Assembly: GCA_021414205.1 (NCBI GenBank)
Contig: JAIOOW010000002.1
Span: forward strand, 372,001 to 436,000
Direction of reading: 5' to 3'
DNA length: 64,000 nucleotides
Source of the DNA: Candidatus Anderseniibacteriota bacterium
GTDB lineage: Bacteria > Patescibacteria > Andersenbacteria > UBA10190
Shown here: positions 25,227 through 34,706 of the stretch, piece by piece
Numbering within the stretch: position 1 is the first letter of the stretch
Layout of the letters: each line of letters opens with the position of its first letter
The notes under the pieces: generated by a model
What the model was told of the DNA's origin: nothing
Databases searched by the model: none
The model's input: only the letters and a program-made list of their open reading frames with translations
Position numbers and translations under genes: made by a program

Positions 25227-26654
25227 TTATATCTCCCGTACGCGAATCGTGCTTTCAAAATCTTTCCCAGATTCTTTTTTCAGGCCAGACATGATGACCA
25301 ACTTCGCCCCGGCAGTAAATCCTTCTTTTTCTTGTAGATACTGCACAGCGTCCACAACCATTTGATCCGGCTTATTATAGCCGTCAATTAAAATTGGTGT
25401 AATTCCCCACGATAGAATCAGCTGATTAAACACTCTCGGACTTTGCGTTGCAGCAAACACAGGAACTTCCGGGCGCAAACGCGCAATGTGACGAGCAGAA
25501 TATCCGGAACCGGTTGTTACGAGAATTGCGTCTGCCTTGATGCTGCGCGCAAGCGCAACGGCGGAAGATGCTACAGCAGATGCGATGGAATCATCAATAA
25601 GCATCGAACTATTTGCAGGAATGTCATCTAGCGACGATTCCTCTGTCTGCTCAATGATATCCGACATCATACGCACTGCCTGAATCGGATACTTCCCCAT
25701 TGCAGATTCCCCAGATAGCATCGCCGCATCTGTATGATCGATAACAGCATTTGCAACATCAGACACTTCGGCGCGAGTCGGGCGCGGATTAAACTCCATC
25801 GATGCCATCATTTCCGTAGCAGTGATCACCGGTTTTCCCGCAGCGATGCATTTTACGATTAATTCTTTTTGATGAATGGGCAGTTTTGCAACAGGAGTCT
25901 CAAGCCCCAGATCTCCGCGCGCGATCATCACACCATCCGCCTCTTCCAAAATTTCATCAAAATTAATAAGCGCTTCGTGCTTTTCAATCTTTACAATAAT
26001 GTGCGGGGGCTCCATGTTCTCCGGCAACCATTTTCCTATCTTCTCTTTTAGCTGGCGAACATCTTCCGCAGAACGGACAAATGAAAGCGCAACGAAATCG
26101 ATATTCTGCTTGAGCCCGAATGCCAAATCCAAATCATCTTTTTCCGTCATCGATTCCAGCGAAAGCGTAACGGTGGGGACGTTAATTCCTTTATGGGAAA
26201 TCAATTTCCCACCCAATAATACTTTCGCCGTAATCATATTACCTTGTACGTCTACCACTTCTAATTCGCGAGTTCCGTCGGCCAACAAGATACGGTCAGA
26301 CTTTCCTAAATCATGAGCAAACCGATCATACGGAACCGGAATAACGCCTTTTTCCGCTTCAAGAACGCCAGCTTGCAGGCGAACCAACTTGCCTTCAATT
26401 AACTCCATCCCATCGTTTGGAAGAACTCCGACTCGCAATTTCGGCCCCTGCAAATCCTGCAAAATCGCAACGGGCATACCAACTTCTTGGGAAGCAGTAC
26501 GAACAGTATCAACCAAATGTAAATTCGCATCGTGATCGCCATGCGAAAAATTAATGCGCGCAACGTTCATACCGGATACTATCATTTCTTTTAACACGGG
26601 GACCATGCTCGATGCAGGCCCTATTGTGCATACAATGTTCGTTCGCTTATGCAT
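25227..26654 (-). CDS. pyk: Pyruvate kinase
   Basis: The protein has 475 residues from MHKRTN. It transfers phosphate from phosphoenolpyruvate to ADP. Visible motifs are TIGPASS, RINFSHGDH, DLQGPKLRVG, the active-site VKIEKHEAL and IARGDLGLE, ATEMMASM, and the C-terminal allosteric domain (VTTGSGYSARHIARLRPEVPV). Length is normal. A TATAAT box (26663-26668) lies 8 nt before the ATG. It is convergent with 24417-25226 with no gap. With gpmI it represents lower glycolysis in this window. Confidence 0.97.
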   Translation of the reverse strand: MHKRTNIVCTIGPASSMVPVLKEMIVSGMNVARINFSHGDHDANLHLVDTVRTASQEVGMPVAILQDLQGPKLRVGVLPNDGMELIEGKLVRLQAGVLEAEKGVIPVPYDRFAHDLGKSDRILLADGTRELEVVDVQGNMITAKVLLGGKLISHKGINVPTVTLSLESMTEKDDLDLAFGLKQNIDFVALSFVRSAEDVRQLKEKIGKWLPENMEPPHIIVKIEKHEALINFDEILEEADGVMIARGDLGLETPVAKLPIHQKELIVKCIAAGKPVITATEMMASMEFNPRPTRAEVSDVANAVIDHTDAAMLSGESAMGKYPIQAVRMMSDIIEQTEESSLDDIPANSSMLIDDSIASAVASSAVALARSIKADAILVTTGSGYSARHIARLRPEVPVFAATQSPRVFNQLILSWGITPILIDGYNKPDQMVVDAVQYLQEKEGFTAGAKLVIMSGLKKESGKDFESTIRVREI

Positions 26655-26663
26655 ATACAACCA

Positions 26664-26951
26664 TTATACAGGAAATATGCGCCACTTGTTGCCTTGTACC
26701 GCTTGGAAAAATGCGACTATAGTCGTTACAAAAAATGCGAGAAACAACAAAGCGCCGACTCTGGGGAAATACTGAGCAATAATAATTGAACAAATAATTC
26801 CACCTAAAATTACCAGGCCTTGCTTCACATGAAATTGTACAAACGGCTTTTTGTAATCGCCAGAAATAATAGGGATCAGTACTAAAATGCCGACATATGA
26901 AAGCGCTGCAATAAGATGTTCGGAAGATAGAAAATTATCGCGCTTCGTCAT
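26664..26951 (-). CDS. DUF4870/Tic20-like small membrane protein
   Basis: The protein has 95 residues and three hydrophobic helices. The motif pattern SEHLIAALSYVGILVLIPII, then FVQFHVKQGLVIL, is characteristic of DUF4870-type proteins. Function of the family is unknown. It lies 9 nt upstream of pyk on the same strand, but pyk has its own -10 box, so the two may be separately transcribed. Confidence 0.8.
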   Translation of the reverse strand: MTKRDNFLSSEHLIAALSYVGILVLIPIISGDYKKPFVQFHVKQGLVILGGIICSIIIAQYFPRVGALLFLAFFVTTIVAFFQAVQGNKWRIFPV

Positions 26952-26970
26952 GCATTCATACTAGCATAAT

Positions 26971-27000
26971 AAAAATATCCCGCCGAAGCGGGAATATTTT
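26971..27000 (-). terminator. Terminator after groEL
   Basis: A CCCGC/GCGGG stem with a tetraloop and AT-rich outer pairing. It lies between convergently placed groEL and the start of the DUF4870 gene. On the minus strand it is followed by ATATTTTT. Confidence 0.75.
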
Positions 27001-27016
27001 ATTCTGGAATTAATTG

Positions 27017-28675
27017 TTACATCATCCCCATTCCGCCCATGCCTCCTGGCATGCCAGCTGGAACATCTTTCTTGTCTTCTGGGAGTTCAGCAACCAACGC
27101 TTCCGTTGTAAGCATGATCGATGCAATCGATGCAGCGTTCTGCAACGCAGATCGGGTTACCATCTTCGGATCAACAATCCCTGCTTCAAACATATCTACG
27201 TACGTATGATTTGCAGCATTGTATCCGAGCTTGAAGTTCTGGCGCTTAATCTCCTCAACAATCACCGAACCTTCCTTACCAGCATTGAGCGCAATTTGGC
27301 GCGCAGGCTCTTCGAGTGCTCGCATCACTAATTGCATGCCAGTTAAGAAGTCTCTATCTGCAATACCTTCCTTATTTTCCATTTCCTCAATTGCAGATTC
27401 TAACTCATGCGAAGCAATAAGGAGCGCAAGTCCGCCTCCGGAAACAATACCTTCTGCAACCGCAGCCTTGGTTGCCTGTACGGCATCCTCTACTCGATGC
27501 TGCTTTTCTTTCTGCTCCGTTTCTGTAGCAGCCCCAACCTTAATAACAGCAACTTTGCCAGCCAGCTTTCCTAATCGTTCATTTAGCTTTTCTTTGTCGA
27601 AATCGGATGTTTCTTTTTCAATCGCAACCTTTAATTGCGCAACTCGTTCTGCAATAGCATCAGCATTTCCCTTGCCGCCAACGATTGTTGTTTCATCTTT
27701 CGTTGCGATAATTCGAGATGCTTGACCAAGCTGTTCGGGCATCGCATTTTCCAGCTTCAATCCAACCTCTTCAGAGATTACTGTTCCGCCCGTGAGCACT
27801 GCCATATCTTGCAGCATTTCCTTTCGTCGGTCGCCGTATCCCGGAGCCTTCACCACGAGAGCAGTAAAGATTCCTCGAAGCTTGTTGAGTACGAGGGACG
27901 GAATCGCATCTCCGTCCATATCTTCGCAGACAATCACTAATTCCTTCTTGCCGGATTGCATCAGCTTTTCCAAGAGCGGAAGAATTTCACTAATAGAAGA
28001 GATTTTCTTATCTGTGAGCAAAATCACAGGGCTTTCCATCACAGCTTCCATCTTTTCGGTGTTCGTTACCATGTATGCGCTCACGTACCCTTTGTCGAAA
28101 TTCATTCCGTCGACGTATTCAGACTCAACGCCAAGCGCCTGCGATTCTTCAACCGTAATAACGCCGTCTTTTCCAACCTTACTCATCACATCCGCAATAA
28201 GCTTTCCCACTTCTTCATCTTGCGCAGAAACAGTTGCAACTTGAGCAATGTCGCCCTCGCCTTTTACGTCCCGAGTTTGCTTATTCAAAGACTCGATTGC
28301 AATCTGTGTTGCCTTATCGATTCCTTTGCGAACCACCATAGGATTTGCACCAGCAGCCAAATGGCGAAGTCCTTCAGTAAACATGCTTTGCGCAAGAACA
28401 GTTGCTGTTGTCGTTCCGTCTCCTGCTGCATCGTTCGTATTTTCTGCAACTTGGCGCACCAATTCAACACCCATGTTTTCGACCTTGTCCGCAAGCTCAA
28501 TTTCCTTTGCAATTGTTACGCCATCATTCGTAATTACAGGAGCGCCATAGCCTTTTGCAAGTACTACGTTTCGCCCTTTCGGCCCAAGCGTTACCTTCAC
28601 TGCGTTTGCAAGCGCATCAACTCCTCGCTTTAAACTTTGTCGTGCTTCGTCATTAAATAAAATTTGCTTTGCCAT
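27017..28675 (-). CDS. groEL: Chaperonin GroEL (60 kDa)
   Basis: The protein has 552 residues from MAKQILF. It forms the ATP-driven folding chamber with GroES. Landmarks are LGPKGRNVVL, NDGVTIAKEIEL, GDGTTTATVLAQ (ATP site), AGANPMVVRKGID, GGTVISEEVGL, VGAATETEQKEKQHR and EGIVSGGGLAL. The C-terminus is the usual Gly-Met tail (GGMGGMGMM). It follows groES by 18 nt in one operon under a CIRCE-like operator. Confidence 0.99.
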   Translation of the reverse strand: MAKQILFNDEARQSLKRGVDALANAVKVTLGPKGRNVVLAKGYGAPVITNDGVTIAKEIELADKVENMGVELVRQVAENTNDAAGDGTTTATVLAQSMFTEGLRHLAAGANPMVVRKGIDKATQIAIESLNKQTRDVKGEGDIAQVATVSAQDEEVGKLIADVMSKVGKDGVITVEESQALGVESEYVDGMNFDKGYVSAYMVTNTEKMEAVMESPVILLTDKKISSISEILPLLEKLMQSGKKELVIVCEDMDGDAIPSLVLNKLRGIFTALVVKAPGYGDRRKEMLQDMAVLTGGTVISEEVGLKLENAMPEQLGQASRIIATKDETTIVGGKGNADAIAERVAQLKVAIEKETSDFDKEKLNERLGKLAGKVAVIKVGAATETEQKEKQHRVEDAVQATKAAVAEGIVSGGGLALLIASHELESAIEEMENKEGIADRDFLTGMQLVMRALEEPARQIALNAGKEGSVIVEEIKRQNFKLGYNAANHTYVDMFEAGIVDPKMVTRSALQNAASIASIMLTTEALVAELPEDKKDVPAGMPGGMGGMGMM

Positions 28676-28693
28676 AATCAAATAGGTAAAAAA

Positions 28694-28987
28694 TTAATTG
28701 CGAATTACTCCAAGAATCTTATTCTCGCTCATCATAAGATAGTTTTCTCCATCTATTTCAACATCTTCGGCTCCGTATTCTGCGAACACTACCTTGTCTC
28801 CGACTTTTACAGACATCGGCGCGATACTTCCATCATCCATTCGCTTTCCCGCGCCAACTGCCACAACCTCTCCTTGGACAGATTTTTTATGGTTAGAAGT
28901 GTCAGCGACGATTAATCCCGATTTTCGTACTTCCTCTTTTGCATAAGGCATAACAACGACATTATCGTGAAGTGGCTCAATATTCAT
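28694..28987 (-). CDS. groES: Co-chaperonin GroES
   Basis: The protein has 97 residues, standard length. It starts MNIEPLHDNVVVMP and has the mobile loop (KEEVRKSGLIVAD), the GKRMDDGS turn and the VGDKVVFAEYG strand. It caps GroEL. The gene is first in the groES-groEL operon, with two possible promoters and an inverted-repeat operator upstream. Confidence 0.98.
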   Translation of the reverse strand: MNIEPLHDNVVVMPYAKEEVRKSGLIVADTSNHKKSVQGEVVAVGAGKRMDDGSIAPMSVKVGDKVVFAEYGAEDVEIDGENYLMMSENKILGVIRN

Positions 28988-29002
28988 ACAATAAGAATGG
29001 TT

Positions 29003-29030
29003 ATATTAGTTTAAAACGGGATACGAACAA
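29003..29030 (-). promoter_or_regulatory. groES proximal promoter
   Basis: TTGTTC (29025-29030) and TAATAT (29003-29008) with a 16-nt spacer on the minus strand. The -35 element is part of a short palindrome, GAACA-N4-TGTTC (29025-29038). Confidence 0.55.
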
Positions 29031-29048
29031 ATATGTTCATACCCAATA

Positions 29049-29075
29049 TTAGCAGTCTATCTTCGCGACTGCTAA
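29049..29075 (-). promoter_or_regulatory. CIRCE-like operator (HrcA type) upstream of groES
   Basis: A perfect inverted repeat TTAGCAGTC-N9-GACTGCTAA. The standard CIRCE is TTAGCACTC-N9-GAGTGCTAA, so each arm differs at one symmetric position. A second possible groES promoter (-10 TAATAT at 29046-29051) overlaps its left arm. The right arm contains the stop codon of the upstream gene. No hrcA gene is in the window. Confidence 0.75.
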
Positions 29076-30025
29076 GCGTCAAGAGAAAATGCTCGCACGA
29101 TTGCAGGCACTTTTGTATCCGGATGAAAGGCTAGCTCACTACCCGTAAGCACAATTCTGCCATGTTCTGGAGCGCCGCCCTGATTCTTCCAATGGCGAAA
29201 TATAACCCACTGCTGGAGACGTTCTGCAATATGCTCAATTCCATCTCCAATCGGTTCAAGCAACAACAATTCTACTTGGCGTTTTATAAACTGAATGCTG
29301 TTTGGCAAAAAAATAGTGTACTGATGCTGCAATCTTGGCGCGACCGGAACATGCACATACGAATCCATCCATCCGGAATTGCGCTGAGTAAACGTACGCT
29401 CCACTTCATCATTATAAATAGGAACCAGCATGGCATACTGCATTGCCATGCACACGTTCTGAATATCTTTTGAAACGGTCAACCTGTCTTTTGCTAAATA
29501 ATGATTCAGGCAAAGCATATCTGGGGCTTGCTGAGAGTTATATGTTCGACGTCGGCCAAGTAATTGCGAAACAATCAACAGCGCAAGACGCGTCGTCCAA
29601 ATCCTGCCACTATCTACAATAACCAGTATATCTAAGTCGCTGGAATATTTTGTATTATCAATTGCAAGACTCCCCGATCCGCCAAGCCCGCGAACGAACG
29701 GGACCAATGCCAAAAACGGAGCGCATCTTTTTACAATCTTCCACTTATCCTGAGCGATGGCGTGACGGCGAAGTCGCTGGCGAATAAGCGGAAGCCGTCC
29801 TCGTTTTACAAAGTATCCGAATTGAGTTTCTAGTTTTTCGAGAAGGTACGGCGAATCTCGAAGCGAATCCTGCACTTCATGCAGCGACGGAGTGCGCTTA
29901 TAATGAGTCTTTCCTCGAATTAAATACATCCATATCTGCGTCGCCGTTACGGGCATATCGTAGATATCGAAAAAATGAACGGTATCGTAGATGGATTGTT
30001 CAAACTCACTAGGCATCCAAATCAA
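29072..30025 (-). CDS. Nucleotidyltransferase-like protein with N-terminal winged helix
   Basis: The protein has 317 residues. The N-terminal ~85 residues look like a winged helix (SIYDTVHFFDIYDMPVTATQI). A nucleotidyltransferase fold follows, with GLGGSGSLA and KYSSDLDILVIV near residues 113-135. The GS and DLD pattern matches the catalytic core of minimal or DNA-polymerase-beta-like nucleotidyltransferases. The C-terminal half carries membrane-proximal or helical sequence without known motifs. The start overlaps the end of the GT39-like gene by 17 nt, so the two are translationally coupled. Substrate unknown. Confidence 0.65.
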   Translation of the reverse strand: MIWMPSEFEQSIYDTVHFFDIYDMPVTATQIWMYLIRGKTHYKRTPSLHEVQDSLRDSPYLLEKLETQFGYFVKRGRLPLIRQRLRRHAIAQDKWKIVKRCAPFLALVPFVRGLGGSGSLAIDNTKYSSDLDILVIVDSGRIWTTRLALLIVSQLLGRRRTYNSQQAPDMLCLNHYLAKDRLTVSKDIQNVCMAMQYAMLVPIYNDEVERTFTQRNSGWMDSYVHVPVAPRLQHQYTIFLPNSIQFIKRQVELLLLEPIGDGIEHIAERLQQWVIFRHWKNQGGAPEHGRIVLTGSELAFHPDTKVPAIVRAFSLDA

Positions 30026-31718
30026 ATGAGTTATCAGGAGTAGCCGGCTTTATCCCCTCATACACGCGCATAATTTCCGCTCCGAATTTATTAACTTGCG
30101 TGGTAATTAATTTAATCGATCCTTTATATTTTTGCGCATACTGATCCGCATCCCACATCGTAGACTGCGTAAAAATAATTTGCTGACCCGCAGGCACGAG
30201 CGGCCCTAAGCCTTTGGTGGAATCTGCAACGGAATATAACTGCTTACTATCTAATGAATGATCAGTATAATCACTCGCACCCACACTATCTAAGAAATGC
30301 GTCGTCTGCGCAAAGTATGGATCGATATCGAGAATCGGCCGAGGATTATTCGGATGACGCTGCGCGTACTCTTTGATATACGCAGAAATAACTGTTAAAT
30401 CTCCGCGATATTCGATATATGCCTCCGGACTGTTTCGAGAAATAACAAAATACAGCGAGATATCGTACATGCCGAAGACTATGATGATGCCGATAATTGC
30501 ACCGTAGGCAATGCCAATTATTTTTCTCTTTTTAGCCCATGCAAGTACATATCGAATACAAAGCGCCCCTGCAAACCCTGCCATAATATAAATAGGCGCT
30601 GCCATTCCCACAGAACGCAACGCATGCGGAATACCTTCCGCAGTTGTTACCACAGGCGCCATCATGCCGAGTAGTACAAGCAATAAATACGGAAATATCA
30701 TTCCAAGGTGAATTATTTTTCCACTCGTCATTTTTACAAATACATCCCACGTACCCTTCAACACAAACAGCAATCCTAATACAAACAACAATCCGACTAA
30801 AGGATTTAACAGTGGGTAACCGGAAACATTTTGCCGCCAGTTGATATCCCCATGCGTAAAGAACGACAAAATTGTTCCTGTTACAGAATATTGGAGCGTA
30901 CCAAGGAGCGTACCGCCTCCGAATTGCTGTTCAAGTTGCTTGTTAAATATAGATACTTGCCCCGCCCTCCCAATAAATTCTTTTGGATGATGATAAAAAT
31001 ATGACGCAAGCGGCAAGATAACAAGAATGGCACAGGCAAGAGCAATACCTGCTTGCGATCTATATTTCTTAATATGAGGCAATCCAATTTTTGGATGCAG
31101 TGCGGCAAGCAAGAGCAATACGACTATTCCCAACACAACGCCGATCATCGATCGATATGCAATATAGGTATAAAACCCTCCAGAAAACGCAGCTCCAGAA
31201 AGCACTGCGTACCAATACGATAATCCGATTTGTTTTTTCTTTACTACTTGCACCACCCTGCCCACAAACCACGTGAACAGCGCAACAAATAACGGCACCA
31301 TAATTGCGCGAAAGCCCGTACGAGATAATGCGACGTGCCATGAGCTAGTTGCCAAAAATGTTGCCGCTAGTAAACCTGCCAATCTTCCAAAATACACGCT
31401 CGTTGCAAAATAGATTGCAATCACCGTCGCAACACCGACTGCAATAGATCCTAAATACATCTGCCACACGCCAATGCCGAATGCCTTAATTGAGATAGCA
31501 TCTAAGTAGAAAAACAGAGCCTCTCTGCCATTCCCGCGCGGATAAAACGGCCGCGTATCGCCCTTCAAAATAAGAAGCGCATCTTCCCCGTTTGCTGCTA
31601 CATCCGGAAATAACCCCGCAGGATAGTTTTTAATATCGTATAATCGAACAGCGCCGGCCAATGCACCAATTGCAACAATAGCCAGACTCACACCAAGAAG
31701 GATAAGCTTTCGCTTCAT
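30009..31718 (-). CDS. GT39/ArnT-like membrane glycosyltransferase
   Basis: The protein has 569 residues. An N-terminal membrane helix is followed by RLYDIKNYPAGLFPDVAANGEDAL, where the Asp-containing first loop is typical of PMT/ArnT-type enzymes using lipid-linked sugars. About 11 membrane helices follow. SSWHVALSRTGFRA is the HxxxSR-like element seen in this superfamily. The C-terminal ~130 residues lie outside the membrane. It probably transfers a sugar to an envelope protein or lipid. TATGCT (31726-31731) lies 7 nt before the ATG. Confidence 0.8.
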   Translation of the reverse strand: MKRKLILLGVSLAIVAIGALAGAVRLYDIKNYPAGLFPDVAANGEDALLILKGDTRPFYPRGNGREALFFYLDAISIKAFGIGVWQMYLGSIAVGVATVIAIYFATSVYFGRLAGLLAATFLATSSWHVALSRTGFRAIMVPLFVALFTWFVGRVVQVVKKKQIGLSYWYAVLSGAAFSGGFYTYIAYRSMIGVVLGIVVLLLLAALHPKIGLPHIKKYRSQAGIALACAILVILPLASYFYHHPKEFIGRAGQVSIFNKQLEQQFGGGTLLGTLQYSVTGTILSFFTHGDINWRQNVSGYPLLNPLVGLLFVLGLLFVLKGTWDVFVKMTSGKIIHLGMIFPYLLLVLLGMMAPVVTTAEGIPHALRSVGMAAPIYIMAGFAGALCIRYVLAWAKKRKIIGIAYGAIIGIIIVFGMYDISLYFVISRNSPEAYIEYRGDLTVISAYIKEYAQRHPNNPRPILDIDPYFAQTTHFLDSVGASDYTDHSLDSKQLYSVADSTKGLGPLVPAGQQIIFTQSTMWDADQYAQKYKGSIKLITTQVNKFGAEIMRVYEGIKPATPDNSFDLDA

Positions 31719-31743
31719 GTGCTAAGCATAGCACAACTTGAGC

Positions 31744-34572
31744 CTACAGCGCCTTTTTCAAATACTGCCCGGTAATACTTGCCTTTACTTCCGCAATTTC
31801 GCGTGGAGTTCCTTCTGCAACCAAGTGCCCGCCCTTATCTCCACCATCCGGACCCATGTCAATTAAATGATCCGCAGATTTAATAATGTCGATGTTGTGC
31901 TCGATCACTAAGACGCTATTGCCTTTATCTACTAGTTTCTGAAGAACGGCGAGCAATCTATTTACGTCATCAAAATGCAATCCTGTTGTCGGTTCATCGA
32001 GAATATATAACGTTTTACCCGTTGCCCTGCGAGATAATTCCGTTGCAAGTTTAATTCTCTGCGCTTCTCCTCCGGATAACGTCGTCGCGCTCTGGCCCAA
32101 GTGAATATATCCCAACCCTACGTCGCACAATGTCTGCAATTTATCTTTAATAGACGGAATTGCATGGAAGAATGTAAGTGCTTGCTCCACGTTCATATTA
32201 AGTACCTGTGAAATATTCATGCCTTTATATTCAACTTCTAAGGCCTCGGAATTATATCGGCGCCCATGACATTCGTCGCACTGCACATATACGTCCGGCA
32301 AGAAATGCATTTCAATTTTCAATACGCCATCGCCCTGACACGTTTCGCATCGTCCGCCTTTTACGTTGAATGAAAATCTTCCTGATTTATATCCGCGCAT
32401 TTTTGCCTCTTCCGTTACAGCAAATAATTCTCGGATCGGCGTAAATAACCCGGTATATGTTGCAGGATTGCTTCGCGGAGTTCGACCAATAGGAGACTGA
32501 TCAATCGTAATAACTTTATCCAAATGCTCTAAGCCTAAAATTTCTTTATGCGCGCCCGGATTTGTTTTTGCTCGATGAAAATGGCGCGCCAATACTTGAG
32601 ATAAAATATCATTGATAAGCGTAGATTTTCCGGAACCAGAAACTCCTGTAATACAAACGAGCTTTCCGAGCGGAATATCTACCGTTACGTGCTGCAAGTT
32701 ATGTTCCGTAGCATCTACGATTACTAATTTCTTTCCGTTACCAGGACGATATTTTTTCGGAGAAGGAACTTTCAATCTGCCAGACAAATACTTTCCGGTA
32801 AGCGTATTACTTTTCATGAGCTGCTTTGGTGTTCCTTGAAAAATAATCTTTCCGCCATGCTCGCCCGCTCCAGGGCCAACGTCGATCACCTGATCCGCTG
32901 CCAAAATAGTTTCCTCGTCGTGCTCAACAACTATGACGGAATTTCCTAATTCTCGTAAATTCTTCAACGTTTTAATAAGCTTCGTGTTATCGCGCTGATG
33001 CAATCCAATAGAAGGTTCATCCAAAATGTAAAGCACCCCAACCAATCCGGACCCGATCTGTGTTGCAAGACGAATACGCTGAGCTTCGCCCCCTGCTAAC
33101 GTTCCCGCTTTTCTATTTAATGTTAAGTACGAAAGCCCAACATCGCGCAAGAATGTTAATCTCGAAATAATTTCTTTAAAAATCTGCACCGCAATTTGCT
33201 GGTCCTGTTTTCCGAACGATTCCATCTTTCCTTTTTGCAATGCGGAAAAGTGCGCCAGCGCATCGTCGATCGGCATCGTAACTACATCGTGAATAGATTT
33301 TTCTCCAACAAATACAGAAAGTGGAGCGGGCTTTAATCGCTTCCCTAAACACGTCGGACAATCTTTCTCTACCATGAACTGCTCTATTTCCGTGCGTGCG
33401 TGGTCGGAATCCGTTTCTTTGTATCGCTTCATTAATTGTGGAATAACGCCCGAGTACGTCGTCTTCCAAACGCCCCTGCTCGTAGTAACGGAAATTTCCT
33501 CATTTTCTGCATATAAAATAGTATGCAAATCTTTCTTCGATAACGTAGACACAGGCTTATCTATGTTAAATCCATGCTCTTTTGCAACAACCTCAAGCAT
33601 GCGCTCGTACCAGCGACTTCTCCCAGATTTGCTCCACGGCTTAATTGCGCCCTCTGCCAAGCTCAGTGCTTTGTTTGGAATCACCAAATCCGGATCAATT
33701 TCTTGCTTCGTTCCAAGCCCCGTGCAATCCGGACATGCGCCATGCGGAGAGTTGAACGAAAAATCTCTTGGCTCCAAGCTCGCCACATTAATACCGCAAT
33801 CCACACACGCAAACTCTTGAGAAAACAACATCTCCTCGTGCGTATCCATATTCTCAACAATCACCAACCCGTTTCCGATGCGAGTTGCCGTCTCAAGCGA
33901 ATCCATGAGCCGCGGCTTGTCCGGCTTCGCCTCGAGCACATACCTATCTACAACGATATCTATAGAATGCTTTTTTTGTTTATCGAGCTGCGTATCTTCC
34001 GCCTCTTCTATAGTATAAATCGATCCATCGATACGAACGCGAGAATATCCTGCAGTGCGCGCTTCTTTTATGGATCCGCGCCCATCGCCTTTTCGATCAC
34101 GAATAACAGGGGCTACGATAAGCAACTTGGAACCAACCGGATACGATAAAATGCGCGCGGACATTTCCTTGATCGTCTGTCGTGCAATAATCTTTCCGCA
34201 ATTCGGACAATGCGGAACGCCAGTTCTCGAATACAGCAATCTCAAATAATCATAAATTTCCGTAACTGTTCCAACCGTTGACCGCGGATTTCGCGTCGTT
34301 GATTTTTGATCAATTGAAATTGCAGGAGATAACCCGTCAATTTGATCAACATCTGGCTTATCCATTAAACCTAAAAACTGCCGAGCATATGCGGACAAAG
34401 ATTCCACATACCTGCGCTGGCCTTCTGCATATAATGCATCAAAGGCTAATGAAGACTTTCCAGAACCAGACAACCCGGTCAGCACAACTAGCTTATCTCG
34501 AGGGATCGTAATAGTTACGTTTTTCAGGTTGTGCACCCGAGCTCCTTTTATAACGATGTTGTCGCTTGCCAT
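31744..34572 (-). CDS. uvrA: Excinuclease ABC subunit A
   Basis: The protein has 942 residues, normal for UvrA. Landmarks are Walker A GLSGSGKSSLAF, the Q-loop ESLSAYARQFLG, a first zinc module (CPNCGK, CxDC pairs), the signature LAGGEAQRIRLA, the second Walker A GVSGSGKSTL and zinc module CETCQGDGVLKIEMHF...CDECHG, and LSGGEAQRIKLA with ILDEPTTGLH. It recognises DNA lesions and loads UvrB. Its promoter has TTGCAA (34604-34609) and TATACT (34581-34586) with a 17-nt spacer and only 8 nt to the ATG. Confidence 0.98.
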   Translation of the reverse strand: MASDNIVIKGARVHNLKNVTITIPRDKLVVLTGLSGSGKSSLAFDALYAEGQRRYVESLSAYARQFLGLMDKPDVDQIDGLSPAISIDQKSTTRNPRSTVGTVTEIYDYLRLLYSRTGVPHCPNCGKIIARQTIKEMSARILSYPVGSKLLIVAPVIRDRKGDGRGSIKEARTAGYSRVRIDGSIYTIEEAEDTQLDKQKKHSIDIVVDRYVLEAKPDKPRLMDSLETATRIGNGLVIVENMDTHEEMLFSQEFACVDCGINVASLEPRDFSFNSPHGACPDCTGLGTKQEIDPDLVIPNKALSLAEGAIKPWSKSGRSRWYERMLEVVAKEHGFNIDKPVSTLSKKDLHTILYAENEEISVTTSRGVWKTTYSGVIPQLMKRYKETDSDHARTEIEQFMVEKDCPTCLGKRLKPAPLSVFVGEKSIHDVVTMPIDDALAHFSALQKGKMESFGKQDQQIAVQIFKEIISRLTFLRDVGLSYLTLNRKAGTLAGGEAQRIRLATQIGSGLVGVLYILDEPSIGLHQRDNTKLIKTLKNLRELGNSVIVVEHDEETILAADQVIDVGPGAGEHGGKIIFQGTPKQLMKSNTLTGKYLSGRLKVPSPKKYRPGNGKKLVIVDATEHNLQHVTVDIPLGKLVCITGVSGSGKSTLINDILSQVLARHFHRAKTNPGAHKEILGLEHLDKVITIDQSPIGRTPRSNPATYTGLFTPIRELFAVTEEAKMRGYKSGRFSFNVKGGRCETCQGDGVLKIEMHFLPDVYVQCDECHGRRYNSEALEVEYKGMNISQVLNMNVEQALTFFHAIPSIKDKLQTLCDVGLGYIHLGQSATTLSGGEAQRIKLATELSRRATGKTLYILDEPTTGLHFDDVNRLLAVLQKLVDKGNSVLVIEHNIDIIKSADHLIDMGPDGGDKGGHLVAEGTPREIAEVKASITGQYLKKAL

Positions 34573-34580
34573 AAAAAAGA

Positions 34581-34609
34581 AGTATATGCGCGAAACGGCT
34601 GGTTTGCAA
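34581..34609 (-). promoter_or_regulatory. Leaderless promoter of uvrA
   Basis: TTGCAA (34604-34609), 17-nt spacer, TATACT (34581-34586), then 8 nt to the ATG. Transcription should begin at or next to the start codon. Confidence 0.8.
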
Positions 34610-34636
34610 GTCTAAATAGGCGCCATATAAAAATTC

Positions 34637-34666
34637 AAGCCTGGCATGCAATAGCACACCAGGCTT
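34637..34666 (-). terminator. Terminator after 34707-35015
   Basis: AAGCCTGG/CCAGGCTT stem with a 14-nt loop, followed on the minus strand by GAATTTTTAT. Confidence 0.75.
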
Positions 34667-34706
34667 TTAAAACGACTCCGTTTCAACGTTCAAAGCAAAC
34701 TCCTTT

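Noticed and set aside
27219..28633. Several 100-225-aa plus-strand frames across groEL
   Set aside because: They are antisense to a well-conserved groEL gene and have no homology signal or ribosome-binding sites.
29025..29038. LexA-like box GAACA-N4-TGTTC upstream of groES
   Set aside because: The spacing between GAAC and GTTC is 6 nt rather than 4 as in Gram-positive LexA boxes, and groES is not an SOS gene. Kept only as part of the promoter description.
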